From Brevibacterium iodinum ATCC 49514 (GTDB lineage: Bacteria; Actinomycetota; Actinomycetes; Actinomycetales; Brevibacteriaceae): a stretch of 64,000 bases of DNA. A program made the position numbers and the translations under genes. The notes under the pieces are model-generated. The model did not search any database and was not told the origin of the DNA. It saw only the letters and a program-made list of their open reading frames with translations. The first letter of the stretch is position 1; each line of letters starts with the position of its first letter. The stretch covers positions 1-64,000 of the forward strand of contig NZ_FXYX01000018.1 in the NCBI RefSeq assembly GCF_900169265.1. Reading direction: 5' to 3'. This document shows, in pieces, positions 1 to 7,861 of the stretch.

Positions 1-42
1 CATATCACCGACGTCGCCGACAAGCCCGGTTGGGTCGATTGA
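1..42 (+). CDS. C-terminal end of an unknown plus-strand gene (partial)
   Basis: Frame 1 is open from the first base and ends with a TGA at 40-42, giving a tail of HITDVADKPGWVD. The third codon positions are G/C-rich, unlike the neighbouring element gene, and the end is convergent with the minus-strand block. It could be the last codons of a chromosomal gene beyond the element or of an element gene such as an integrase. Thirteen codons are too few to identify it. Confidence 0.3.
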   Translation, partial: HITDVADKPGWVD

Positions 43-95
43 CACCAGTAGAGTACGAAGCAATCATAGAGCCAGCTGCTCTCGCAGCTTGACAC

Positions 96-383
96 TCAAA
101 CTGTCACCTTTCTTTGCATCAGTCCCCTGCGCTGAATCGTCTCCAGCTGCACTTGCAATGCCCCGTCGACAACCGCATATTGCGTTTCATACTCTGCTGG
201 CCATCTCGTAGCCTCATCTTTTTTCTCAATGCACAGTCCCGCAAACTGATGCCGTTCTCCACTCTTCAGCTCGACATTCGCCCCCGCCGCATTATTCCAA
301 ACCACGGTGCCGAAACGCTCTTCGATGGCGGTCTTTTCCTCGGCAACAGGGCCAAGTGCGAAGAACTTTTCCGTTGTAGTCAT
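96..383 (-). CDS. Small hypothetical protein, last gene of block 3
   Basis: This 95-residue protein begins MTTTEKFFALGPVAEE. The start was chosen because a GAGAGGAAG ribosome-binding site lies just upstream of two tandem ATGs (386 and 383), and because the longer frame above it only shadows the end of the methylase-helicase gene. It begins about 12 bases after that gene's stop codon, so it is almost certainly co-transcribed. The sequence is acidic to neutral with no membrane segment, Cys cluster or recognisable motif. Its position directly behind a DarB-like gene suggests a link with that protein, but the function is unknown. Confidence 0.65.
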   Translation of the reverse strand: MTTTEKFFALGPVAEEKTAIEERFGTVVWNNAAGANVELKSGERHQFAGLCIEKKDEATRWPAEYETQYAVVDGALQVQLETIQRRGLMQRKVTV

Positions 384-397
384 CATCTTCCTCTCAT

Positions 398-3300
398 TCA
401 CTCCAGCCCAGGGGTTCCCGGTCCAGGTGCATCCGGTGCCGTCATCGTGCCTTGCCCGACTATGTCTGTTCTCAGTGTTGCAGATTTCCGGTCGTTCCTC
501 TGTGCGTTCACCATCATTTCCGTGGTTACGCCCTTCTCGTGTGGATTCAACCCATGTGGTGGCATAGACGGAATTCCCTGCCTCAACCCCTCCACGTCGG
601 CCAGGCCGAACGCTGCTCGCGGACTTTCGGTCCTCCATTTCTCAACGATCTCGTTCGTTTCACCTCCACGCAGACACGCTTCGACTTTCATTGCCGACTC
701 CTGTGGCAGTTCGCTTAACGCTTCTCGCATCGACTTCCAACGCGCTGTGATCAACTTCTTCTCAGTCGCATCGAGACGGCTGTAAATTTCCTCTCCCAAT
801 GCGGCCCCCCTCATATTCTTTCCAAGCCGTTCATTCGCTTCGGCGTTGCCTGCCGTGAAACGCTCCACCGCTCCCTGATAGTCCTCTACCGCGTTTTGTA
901 ACCGTTTCGTGGATTCTGTGTCGACCGCGGGGAGGTATCGCACCGCCTGCACCATGCGCTCGATACTCGCCTGATCTGCCCGACGAAACGCATCGCTTCC
1001 GACAATGGCCTGTCCATGCCCCGGCAACCGTTCGTCCACGTACCGTTGCAACACGTTGAACGAAGCGACACGTGCTTCCCGAGCCTCACGGATCATCTCC
1101 ACGGCACTCTCTCGCGCTCTCGCCGCTTCAACTGCTCGACGGGCCTGATCACTGTTGTCCTGCAACTGGCTCGCGACCACGAACCGTTGGCGTGCTTCGT
1201 CCAGCAGCTCCTCTACTTTTCGCGTGCCGTTCCAAAATCCGTCAGTGGCGCTGGCTCTCTCCATCGGGTCTTTCACCCTCTCATTCAGAGTTCCCAACTC
1301 CGACACTAACTGTGTCAATGCCTGCTCTGACTTCGCCTGTGCTTCTGCTTCTACCCCCGCGTGCTCGTTCGGATAATTTGTAGCAGCATATTCGGAGTCC
1401 CGTTCCGCATTCTTGCCACCAACTTCTAATGATTCGCGTGCTGGCCGGTCTGACGTCTCGCGCTGCTTCTTCCGGTCTTCTTCCGCCTGCATCTGTTTGA
1501 TCTTCCGATCAATTTCTGCCAATCGTGACTGTGCATCTTCGAGTTCCTCCGCGTGTTTGAACGGTTTTCCGAGCTGTCCGTCGACACTTTCCAGAATGGA
1601 TTCGGCTTCCTCACGATTCTTCAGGAGCCGTTCCTTCACGCGGTCGAGACCGCTGATCTTGTTCTCAATCAACTGCGCAACGTTCCCACCGACTTCGCTT
1701 CTCTCGTCGAGAACGGCTTCGTAATCGAGTTCGACCTGAACCGAGTCGGGGTGAGCTCCGGTGTCGGCTGGTGTCAGCAGAACCTTTCGCTCCATCTTTT
1801 CGTTGAAGTCGAAGCTCATGTCGACAATGAATCCGCCCATCTCAATACGGTTTCCTTCACCATTGATCATTCCTCCCCCTGGCCGGGAGGTCGAGCGAAT
1901 CAATCCCAGGATCGCTTCCGAGGTGTCTTTTCTGTCTTCATACCTCGTGCCGGCGACCGTTGCTTGGAAAGAATCGCCCCGAGTGTCGATACGTCGAGCG
2001 ATCGCGGCTTCCACATCGGGTAGACGCTTTGCCACCTGTTCGAGCCGTTGTTCTGCTGAGCTACGGCGGTACTTCAATGCGGCTTGTGCCTTGTCGTGGC
2101 CTCGTGCACGCCGTGACAGTTTCTGAACGGTCACGTCCAACTCGGTGCGCTCCACGAGCAGAGGGTTGCCCGATGACCCGGCCATCATCTGTTGTGCATC
2201 CAATGCCAGATCGCCGGGGTCATCGAGTTCGCGCACGTCCAATCGTCCTCGCATCACCTGCGAAATCGCGGTCGCTTTTCGTCCGATGATGTCCCATGAG
2301 GTCGAGTCGAACGTGTTCTCCGTTGCGTACCGGTAGATCTGGACCTCGTCATTCTGGTTGCCTTGACGCAGAATTCGACCTTCACGCTGTTCCAGTTGGT
2401 CCGGTCGCCAGGGGCAATCAACGTGGTGCATAGCAATCGCTCGGGCCTGAATGTTTGCGCCAGTTCCCATTTTCTGGCTCGACCCGATCAGCACGTCGAC
2501 CCGACCCTCTCGCGCGGCTTTAAACAGCTCGGCTCGCTGCTCATCGTCTTTCGCGTCGTGGATGAACCGAATTCGGTCTCGCTCCATACCGTGTCGTGTC
2601 ACCAAGTCCGACTTCATCTGGTCGTAGGCGTTCCACTCGTCATCGTTCGGGGTCGACAAGTCACAGAACACGATCTGGAATGCACCCCTGTTCTCCGAAA
2701 CTTCCGCGGTTCCTGGAACCAGGTATTCGTTGTCCCGGTTCTCCCGCCAGATCGAGGCCACGCGGCGAGTGACATAATTGATCTTTACGTCCCCGCTGAA
2801 TTCCTCGCCAACCATCCTCGGGTCGAGGGCGACTTTCCGCCCGTCGTTATACACCGTCAGATGATTGTCTGCTCCTTTCTCGGGCCGACCGCTCAGTCGG
2901 TCCAACCGTTCTTCGAGGTATTCCATGTACTTAGCGTGAGTCTCCGTTCGCGGGATGATCACCATTTCCGGACGACGCTCCCCGTCACTGTTGACCGCCT
3001 GGTCCGGCACCGGCAGATTCAGATCTTCACTCCGTCGAACGTCTGCGAACTGCTGCCAGGAGGACAACATCTCCGGCACATTCTTGAACTTCGCGAAACG
3101 TGTCCGCTGCTTCAGTCGGCCCGCAGCATCTCGCTCGATACGGGTCACTGTCTCCCCGAACGTCGAACCCCACTGATCGAACGATTTCACTCCCGCGTCC
3201 TCCAACAGATCCGGTCGCAACAATTTCGACATCACGTGAGCTTCGCTGATCGAGTTCGCAATCGGTGTTCCTGTGGCCAGTGTCACGACACGCTCACCAT

Positions 3301-6300
3301 ATGTGTCCCGCAGGTAGCCAATCTTCATCTCCAGATCAGTAGCCTTCTGCGACCCCTCGATGAACGCTCCTGCAATTGATGTTGGTGTGTGCAGGTTCTT
3401 GTACTCGTGTGCTTCGTCCACCGTCAAGTAGTCGATGCCGGTGTCTTCGAACGACAGATTCGTCTCATCGGCCTTCGCAAGTATCTTTTCCAGACGCGCT
3501 TCTTGCGTCTTCTTCGCCTTTTCGATGTTCTTCACTGTTCGGTTGTTGTCCCGGCCAGTCGCTTCTTCCATAGCAACTCGGGCCTCGTCCAATTCGGCCG
3601 TGATATCTCGGAAGTAGTTTTTCGCGGTGTCGGGTTTCACACCCAGCAGCCGGAAAGCTGAGTGAGTCATGATGATGCCGTCCCACTCTCCAGTTGTGGC
3701 TTTGGCAATGAACGCTCGCCGTGCGTTGAGATTTCCTCCTTTCGCGGCCACATCGTCACTGCCTGCTGACAGCAACTTCGCATTGGGATACATCTCCTGC
3801 CACTCTCGCGTGAACTGCTCCAGCATGTGTCCGGGTACAAGCACCGCCGGTTTCGACACCAGCCCTCGCCGCTTGAGCTCCATCATTCCCATCACCGCAG
3901 CACCGGTTTTACCAGCACCCACGACATGGAACAGTCCCACCGCCGGCTCGGCAATGATTCGCGCCACTGCCGTCTTTTGATGTGGGTGCGGGACATAGTC
4001 ATCAACTAGTCCGGGCAACTTCAGTCGCTCCGCTTCTGGTTCGTAATCGCGGGGCACCAACGAATTGAACCGCCGGTTGTACTCAGCCACCAGACGCTCG
4101 GACCGTTCCGGGTCTTCCCACACCCAGTCCTCGAAACGCTCCACGATTTCGTCGGCCTTCGCTCTCGCCGCTTCTGTCTCCGTAGCGTTCAACACTCGAG
4201 TTTTGTCTTCGAGAGTGTCCATGACTGTGATTTCTGCTCCGGACAGCAACTTCCGGTAAATGTCATAGACCGGCATCCTCTCTGTTCCCCATTGAGATGC
4301 AGCCTCGACCGTGCGCCTGCTACCACCATGCTCGACTTCCCAGAACCCAGCGCCAGCCTTATGCACCTTTGCCAACCTGTCCTGTGCAATATCGCGCAAG
4401 AATCTTTCGTGGTCCTCTGCCGGAATCCATACCGCACCAATCGTTGGGGTAATGTCTTCCAGCCCAATGGGCTCGGGGATGACTTTCTGCAGCTCTTGAA
4501 CGTTAACCTTGTACCGGTCATCGCCTTCAGCCTCTCTTTCAGCAGCCTCCAGCTTGGTCCGAACGTTCCCTGAAAGATACTCCGCGCGCGTAGCCAGGCG
4601 AGCCGTTTCAGGATCGTCGAAGACCAGAGCACCGAGTTCCGCCCGTGCTGTATCTTCGTCGGTGCCCAGCAGATTCGCGATACGGTCGAGTTCCGCCCGT
4701 CCGCGAGCATCCAAGCACAGTCCCAGGGCTTCTTCTGCCGTGTCCGCTCCCAGCAAAGGACGATTCTGCTCCACCGTTCGCTGATGCAGCACATCGGCTG
4801 CCACCGCTTCTTCGGTCTCGTCGTTATAGATCTCAAGGGCCTTAGTGAGTGACCACAATGGGTCATCTCGCATAATCTTCGCGGGGGTCGGGTCGACACG
4901 CACTTGCACTCGGACTCGCTCTTTTTCGCCCGTGTCATCATTCCGCACGATCTTCGTCTGCCAGCGCGTCCGGTGCCGGTTGATCGGGCCGAATCTCTCT
5001 ACGTGTTTCGCCCACACCTCTCTCGTTTCTTCTCGCAGAGCCACGAGTTCTTCCGTATCGACAGGTGTTGCGACTTGGCCCTCGATCAAGGCCGATGCCC
5101 GGTCGCGTAGATCCATCAATGATCGGACTTCGTCCATTGCGTTTTTCGGAACCTTGACCTCGACGGTTTCTCCGTCGATCACGCGCACGAAACTCTCGGG
5201 TTCGCGCTCCAACAGCGTTCCTGGCCACTGTCCTGGATTCAGATCCACGGCGACTGACTGTTCACGTGCTGCCAGGACCTCGGGGCTTGGGGCCACATAC
5301 GTCCGTCCCCGTTCCTCGGCGGCATCGACTATCGCCGCCAGTCTGTCCCTCAGCTGCTCCGGCACAGCGGCGAGGTTGTCGGTCTTCACATCGATCTGTG
5401 TGTCACGGAAGGTGGATATCTCGAGTTCGCCCAGCACGTTCTCGGGGTGATCTTGGAAATACCGGTTCAGCAGTAGCCGGCCACCTGCATTCCCGATCTG
5501 TGTCGGGGTCGACTTCACCCACCGAAGTGTCTCCGGGGTTGGTTCTTCGCCCTCCATTCGTTTCCGGAACACGAGCACGTCCGTGACCACTTCTGTCCCG
5601 GCAGTACGTCGATGTGTCCCGTTCGGTAGTCGCACCGCGCCAAGCAGGTCTGCCTCGCGGCTGATTTCGGCCCGGAACGCCGGGTTCTGTGAGTCCATCG
5701 TGAACGCTGACGTCATCATCACGCCGATGCCGCCTTCGTGGAGCCCTCCGACTGCTTTTCGGATGAAGTAGTTGTGGATTGAGAATCGTTCGCCGGGGTT
5801 CCACGATGGGTCGAAGACAGGGAAGTTGCCGAACGGCACGTTCGCTATTGTCGCATCGAACTGGTCGGGGCGGACCAGAGTTTTTCCGAACGACTCATTG
5901 CGTACCTCGGCGTTTGGGTACAGGTATCCGGCGACCTGAGCTGAAATCGGGTCGAGTTCGATTCCCACCATGTCCATCGAGTCCGGAGCGGTGCCGATGA
6001 AGTTGCCCGAGCCACATCCTGGTTCGAGAACCTTGCCCTCGTTGAGACCGAGCTTCTGAAGTGCTGACCACATCTCCCCCACGATGGCCGGTGCCGTGTA
6101 GTGGGCATTAATGGTGGTTGCTCGGGCCGCTTCCCACTCGTCTTCTGTCAGAAGTTCCCGTAGCTGTTCACGCTCGGCAGCCCAGTTGCTCTTAGTCTCA
6201 TCGAACACATCAGCAACAGCGCCCCAGGATGACCACCCGGCCAACACTTCCTGATCTTGTCCGGTCGCGGTCCGCCCGGTCTCGGTCAGTGACCGGACGC

Positions 6301-6964
6301 GCTCAATTGCGGCCACGTTCGCTTGGAAGCGAGCTTTCGGGCCGGACGGAACATACTCCTCGCCCATGTCCATGCGGAACACCGGCCCGGTCACTTCCTG
6401 TCCGTCCCCGCCGTCCGCTTCTTCCTGGACATGCGAAGTGTCCGTGACCGGTCCCTCCTTTTGTCCGGTCACGGACACTTCTACGGTGGGTGATGCATCG
6501 ACTCCGTTTGCCGGGGTCAATCCTCCAACGGAGTCCCCGTCTCGTCGACCTCCGGTGGATACCGATCCAGAACGACCTCTTGCCAGGCCACTTCCTCGGC
6601 CTGCTTCCGGTTCGCCCGGCTCTTGCCCATCAGCAGCAACGGATTCGCTCGTTCCTCGTCCGTCGCCTGCTTCCCCTCCGGCTCCAGCTCTGCGATCACC
6701 TCCGACCTCCTCGTCACGTATTCCTCGAACATCGCCGCGTAGTGCTCGTCCGGGTTCTGGATAGTCTGTGCTTTCGTCGGGGCGAACGTCTCCACGTACT
6801 CCCGAATCCTCCGGCCCTCGGCCATTGCCCTCACCTGCTCCTGCATTCTCTCCTGGCTGCGCTACCAAATTCTCTTTGACGCTCAATACTGGCTGTACAT
6901 CACTCTCTTCCGAGAAGATGAGGTCGAACAACCCCTCAGAATCATCGAATCCTTTTTCTGCCAT
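398..6964 (-). CDS. DarB-like giant N6-adenine methylase / SF2 helicase (putative antirestriction)
   Basis: This 2,188-residue protein joins a DNA methyltransferase and a helicase. The methylase has the SAM motif LEPGCGSGNF near residue 313 and the catalytic-type motif NVPF near 375. The helicase has Walker A VGAGKTG near 1014, a DEAH box (TVDEAHEYKN) near 1180 and motif VI QREGRILRQG near 1528, followed by a long helical tail. The size and order match the DarB family (phage P1 DarB protects incoming DNA from type I restriction) and related proteins of conjugative elements; that role here is inference. A good ribosome-binding site (AAGGAAG) supports the start at 6964. Residues 40-149 are Gly/Arg-rich and overprinted by another coding-like frame (6517-6846), so the true start could be internal, for example at 6373. 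Confidence 0.85.
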   Translation of the reverse strand: MAEKGFDDSEGLFDLIFSEESDVQPVLSVKENLVAQPGENAGAGEGNGRGPEDSGVRGDVRPDESTDYPEPGRALRGDVRGIRDEEVGGDRRAGAGGEAGDGRGTSESVAADGQEPGEPEAGRGSGLARGRSGSVSTGGRRDGDSVGGLTPANGVDASPTVEVSVTGQKEGPVTDTSHVQEEADGGDGQEVTGPVFRMDMGEEYVPSGPKARFQANVAAIERVRSLTETGRTATGQDQEVLAGWSSWGAVADVFDETKSNWAAEREQLRELLTEDEWEAARATTINAHYTAPAIVGEMWSALQKLGLNEGKVLEPGCGSGNFIGTAPDSMDMVGIELDPISAQVAGYLYPNAEVRNESFGKTLVRPDQFDATIANVPFGNFPVFDPSWNPGERFSIHNYFIRKAVGGLHEGGIGVMMTSAFTMDSQNPAFRAEISREADLLGAVRLPNGTHRRTAGTEVVTDVLVFRKRMEGEEPTPETLRWVKSTPTQIGNAGGRLLLNRYFQDHPENVLGELEISTFRDTQIDVKTDNLAAVPEQLRDRLAAIVDAAEERGRTYVAPSPEVLAAREQSVAVDLNPGQWPGTLLEREPESFVRVIDGETVEVKVPKNAMDEVRSLMDLRDRASALIEGQVATPVDTEELVALREETREVWAKHVERFGPINRHRTRWQTKIVRNDDTGEKERVRVQVRVDPTPAKIMRDDPLWSLTKALEIYNDETEEAVAADVLHQRTVEQNRPLLGADTAEEALGLCLDARGRAELDRIANLLGTDEDTARAELGALVFDDPETARLATRAEYLSGNVRTKLEAAEREAEGDDRYKVNVQELQKVIPEPIGLEDITPTIGAVWIPAEDHERFLRDIAQDRLAKVHKAGAGFWEVEHGGSRRTVEAASQWGTERMPVYDIYRKLLSGAEITVMDTLEDKTRVLNATETEAARAKADEIVERFEDWVWEDPERSERLVAEYNRRFNSLVPRDYEPEAERLKLPGLVDDYVPHPHQKTAVARIIAEPAVGLFHVVGAGKTGAAVMGMMELKRRGLVSKPAVLVPGHMLEQFTREWQEMYPNAKLLSAGSDDVAAKGGNLNARRAFIAKATTGEWDGIIMTHSAFRLLGVKPDTAKNYFRDITAELDEARVAMEEATGRDNNRTVKNIEKAKKTQEARLEKILAKADETNLSFEDTGIDYLTVDEAHEYKNLHTPTSIAGAFIEGSQKATDLEMKIGYLRDTYGERVVTLATGTPIANSISEAHVMSKLLRPDLLEDAGVKSFDQWGSTFGETVTRIERDAAGRLKQRTRFAKFKNVPEMLSSWQQFADVRRSEDLNLPVPDQAVNSDGERRPEMVIIPRTETHAKYMEYLEERLDRLSGRPEKGADNHLTVYNDGRKVALDPRMVGEEFSGDVKINYVTRRVASIWRENRDNEYLVPGTAEVSENRGAFQIVFCDLSTPNDDEWNAYDQMKSDLVTRHGMERDRIRFIHDAKDDEQRAELFKAAREGRVDVLIGSSQKMGTGANIQARAIAMHHVDCPWRPDQLEQREGRILRQGNQNDEVQIYRYATENTFDSTSWDIIGRKATAISQVMRGRLDVRELDDPGDLALDAQQMMAGSSGNPLLVERTELDVTVQKLSRRARGHDKAQAALKYRRSSAEQRLEQVAKRLPDVEAAIARRIDTRGDSFQATVAGTRYEDRKDTSEAILGLIRSTSRPGGGMINGEGNRIEMGGFIVDMSFDFNEKMERKVLLTPADTGAHPDSVQVELDYEAVLDERSEVGGNVAQLIENKISGLDRVKERLLKNREEAESILESVDGQLGKPFKHAEELEDAQSRLAEIDRKIKQMQAEEDRKKQRETSDRPARESLEVGGKNAERDSEYAATNYPNEHAGVEAEAQAKSEQALTQLVSELGTLNERVKDPMERASATDGFWNGTRKVEELLDEARQRFVVASQLQDNSDQARRAVEAARARESAVEMIREAREARVASFNVLQRYVDERLPGHGQAIVGSDAFRRADQASIERMVQAVRYLPAVDTESTKRLQNAVEDYQGAVERFTAGNAEANERLGKNMRGAALGEEIYSRLDATEKKLITARWKSMREALSELPQESAMKVEACLRGGETNEIVEKWRTESPRAAFGLADVEGLRQGIPSMPPHGLNPHEKGVTTEMMVNAQRNDRKSATLRTDIVGQGTMTAPDAPGPGTPGLE
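6435..6481. repeat. Perfect 17-bp inverted repeat with a 13-base loop
   Basis: The arms at 6435-6451 and 6465-6481 are exact reverse complements. In the minus-strand transcript the loop carries an AAAGGAGG sequence. It lies inside the methylase-helicase coding region, between the end of the overprinted frame and possible internal starts. There is no U-run after it, so it is not a standard terminator. Confidence 0.85.
6517..6846 (-). CDS. Overprinted 109-codon frame inside the methylase-helicase gene
   Basis: This frame is shifted by one base relative to the giant gene and begins MQEQVRAMAEGRRIREYVE. Its codons are strongly G/C-rich in the third position and give a normal charged helical protein. 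The giant frame over the same bases reads as Gly/Arg-rich low complexity, which is what an out-of-frame reading usually looks like. A GGAGAG motif precedes the ATG and an in-frame TAG lies just upstream, so the frame has a defined beginning. It may be a nested gene, or the real product of this stretch if the helicase starts downstream. I recognise no family. Confidence 0.55.
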   Translation of the reverse strand: MQEQVRAMAEGRRIREYVETFAPTKAQTIQNPDEHYAAMFEEYVTRRSEVIAELEPEGKQATDEERANPLLLMGKSRANRKQAEEVAWQEVVLDRYPPEVDETGTPLED

Positions 6965-6977
6965 TCTTCCTTACTCC

Positions 6978-7007
6978 ATATAATAGAACATTCGTTCTAT
7001 TTGTCAA
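6978..7007 (-). promoter_or_regulatory. Promoter of the methylase-helicase gene with a LexA-type (SOS) box
   Basis: On the minus strand a TTGACA -35 box (7002-7007) is followed after 16-18 bases by an AT-rich -10 (TATTAT or TTATAT around 6978-6985). Between them is a perfect 8-bp inverted repeat (6982-7001) whose core GAACGAATGTTC (6986-6997) fits the Gram-positive LexA/Cheo box core GAAC-RNRY-GTTC. A repressor bound here would cover the spacer between -35 and -10. Outer positions differ from the full CGAAC...GTTCG consensus. Confidence 0.65.
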
Positions 7008-7042
7008 TATCTAATTGCTTGTTGCACTTGCCGTTCTGTTGG

Positions 7043-7855
7043 TCACCGGTCAATACCGGTGCTGTCCGTGGCCGGTCCGGTCACCGCCTGACCGGGCATC
7101 ATGCTCATGTCCGGGCTGGTCTTCGTATCCAGTCGCGTCCGTTCGCGGCCCATGCATTGATCCCACGCTCGTTCCTGGTGCACTCCGGTCGACCGGGAGA
7201 TGGCCATGATCTGACCGGCCAGCTGACCGCGTGGGGAATCTCGGTCATCCATGATTGCCGAGGTCCGCTCGGTCTCTGCTTTCAGATGCGCTGATAGGTC
7301 GGCCCCTGACATCGCTTTCGTCCACGCTCGGGAAACGACGCTGGCGCGGTCGTAGCGTTTCCCCTCGCTACCAAGGTCATACGTACACGCTTCGTCCTGC
7401 TTCTCGTATGCGTCCCAATACCGGTCCAGCGCGACCTCCACCTGTTCTGCTCCTGCGGTGGGTGTCCACGACATCAACGCCGCTTCTCTGCTCGCGGCCT
7501 TGGTCACATAAATATCCTCGTCGTTCTCGAACTTATTCAACGCTTCGGCAGACATTTCGTCTCGCGCCGCGCGTTGGATGATCGCCCACTCCTGTCCACC
7601 GGTTCTCGAATCGTTCGCCGCGACGAGCGCGTCGGCGTACCGCTCCATCACTCCCGCTTCGGCAGGAGCTTCATCGACCATCAGTTCCGCAGCTCTCTGC
7701 GCATCTTGCGCCTGACCGCTCAGCAGAGTGCGCAGGTCTTCCTTATATTCGAGCTGGGTCTGCGGTGACTGCGTGACCCGCTCGCCCAGCTGTCTTACCA
7801 GCCGCAGTCTCAGACTCAACCGGTCCCGGACTTCTGCCTCGGAGCTTTCAACCAT
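7043..7855 (-). CDS. Hypothetical helical protein, paralogue set member C
   Basis: This 270-residue soluble protein is rich in Ala, Glu and Arg and predicted by eye to be mostly helical, with no signal peptide or membrane segment. It ends 35 bases before the methylase-helicase promoter. A segment WAIIQRAARDEM...ASREAAL has the same spacing (38 residues) as FMAGVRRSL...SSVESAL in the upstream gene at 7862-9268, suggesting the two are diverged copies. The start at 7855 lies six bases after the upstream stop. No known domain is recognised; an accessory role beside the DarB-like protein is a guess from position. Confidence 0.75.
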   Translation of the reverse strand: MVESSEAEVRDRLSLRLRLVRQLGERVTQSPQTQLEYKEDLRTLLSGQAQDAQRAAELMVDEAPAEAGVMERYADALVAANDSRTGGQEWAIIQRAARDEMSAEALNKFENDEDIYVTKAASREAALMSWTPTAGAEQVEVALDRYWDAYEKQDEACTYDLGSEGKRYDRASVVSRAWTKAMSGADLSAHLKAETERTSAIMDDRDSPRGQLAGQIMAISRSTGVHQERAWDQCMGRERTRLDTKTSPDMSMMPGQAVTGPATDSTGIDR

Positions 7856-7861
7856 GTGTCT

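Noticed and set aside
114-785. Plus-strand frames across 100-7,000, some over 300 codons (for example 2363-3379)
   Set aside because: They lie antisense to the methylase-helicase gene, lack ribosome-binding sites and have Cys/His/Pro/Arg-rich, unnatural sequences. They are reverse-strand shadows of a long gene.
3465-3686. Other nested frames in block 3 as overprinted genes
   Set aside because: Their composition is typical of out-of-frame reading, and the host frame contains conserved helicase motifs over the same bases.
4189-4941. 250-codon minus-strand frame inside the methylase-helicase gene
   Set aside because: Its sequence is Ser/Arg/Trp-rich and third positions are not biased; the giant frame is clearly coding here. 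Unlike 6517-6846 it does not look better than the host frame.
6435-6481. The 17-bp palindrome as a rho-independent terminator
   Set aside because: No U-run follows on either strand and it lies in the middle of a gene whose downstream part is certainly coding.
6240-7110. Frequent GTCCGGTC/GACCGGAC motifs as an iteron array
   Set aside because: Spacing and orientation are irregular and many copies fall in Val-Thr-Gly codons; composition explains them well enough.
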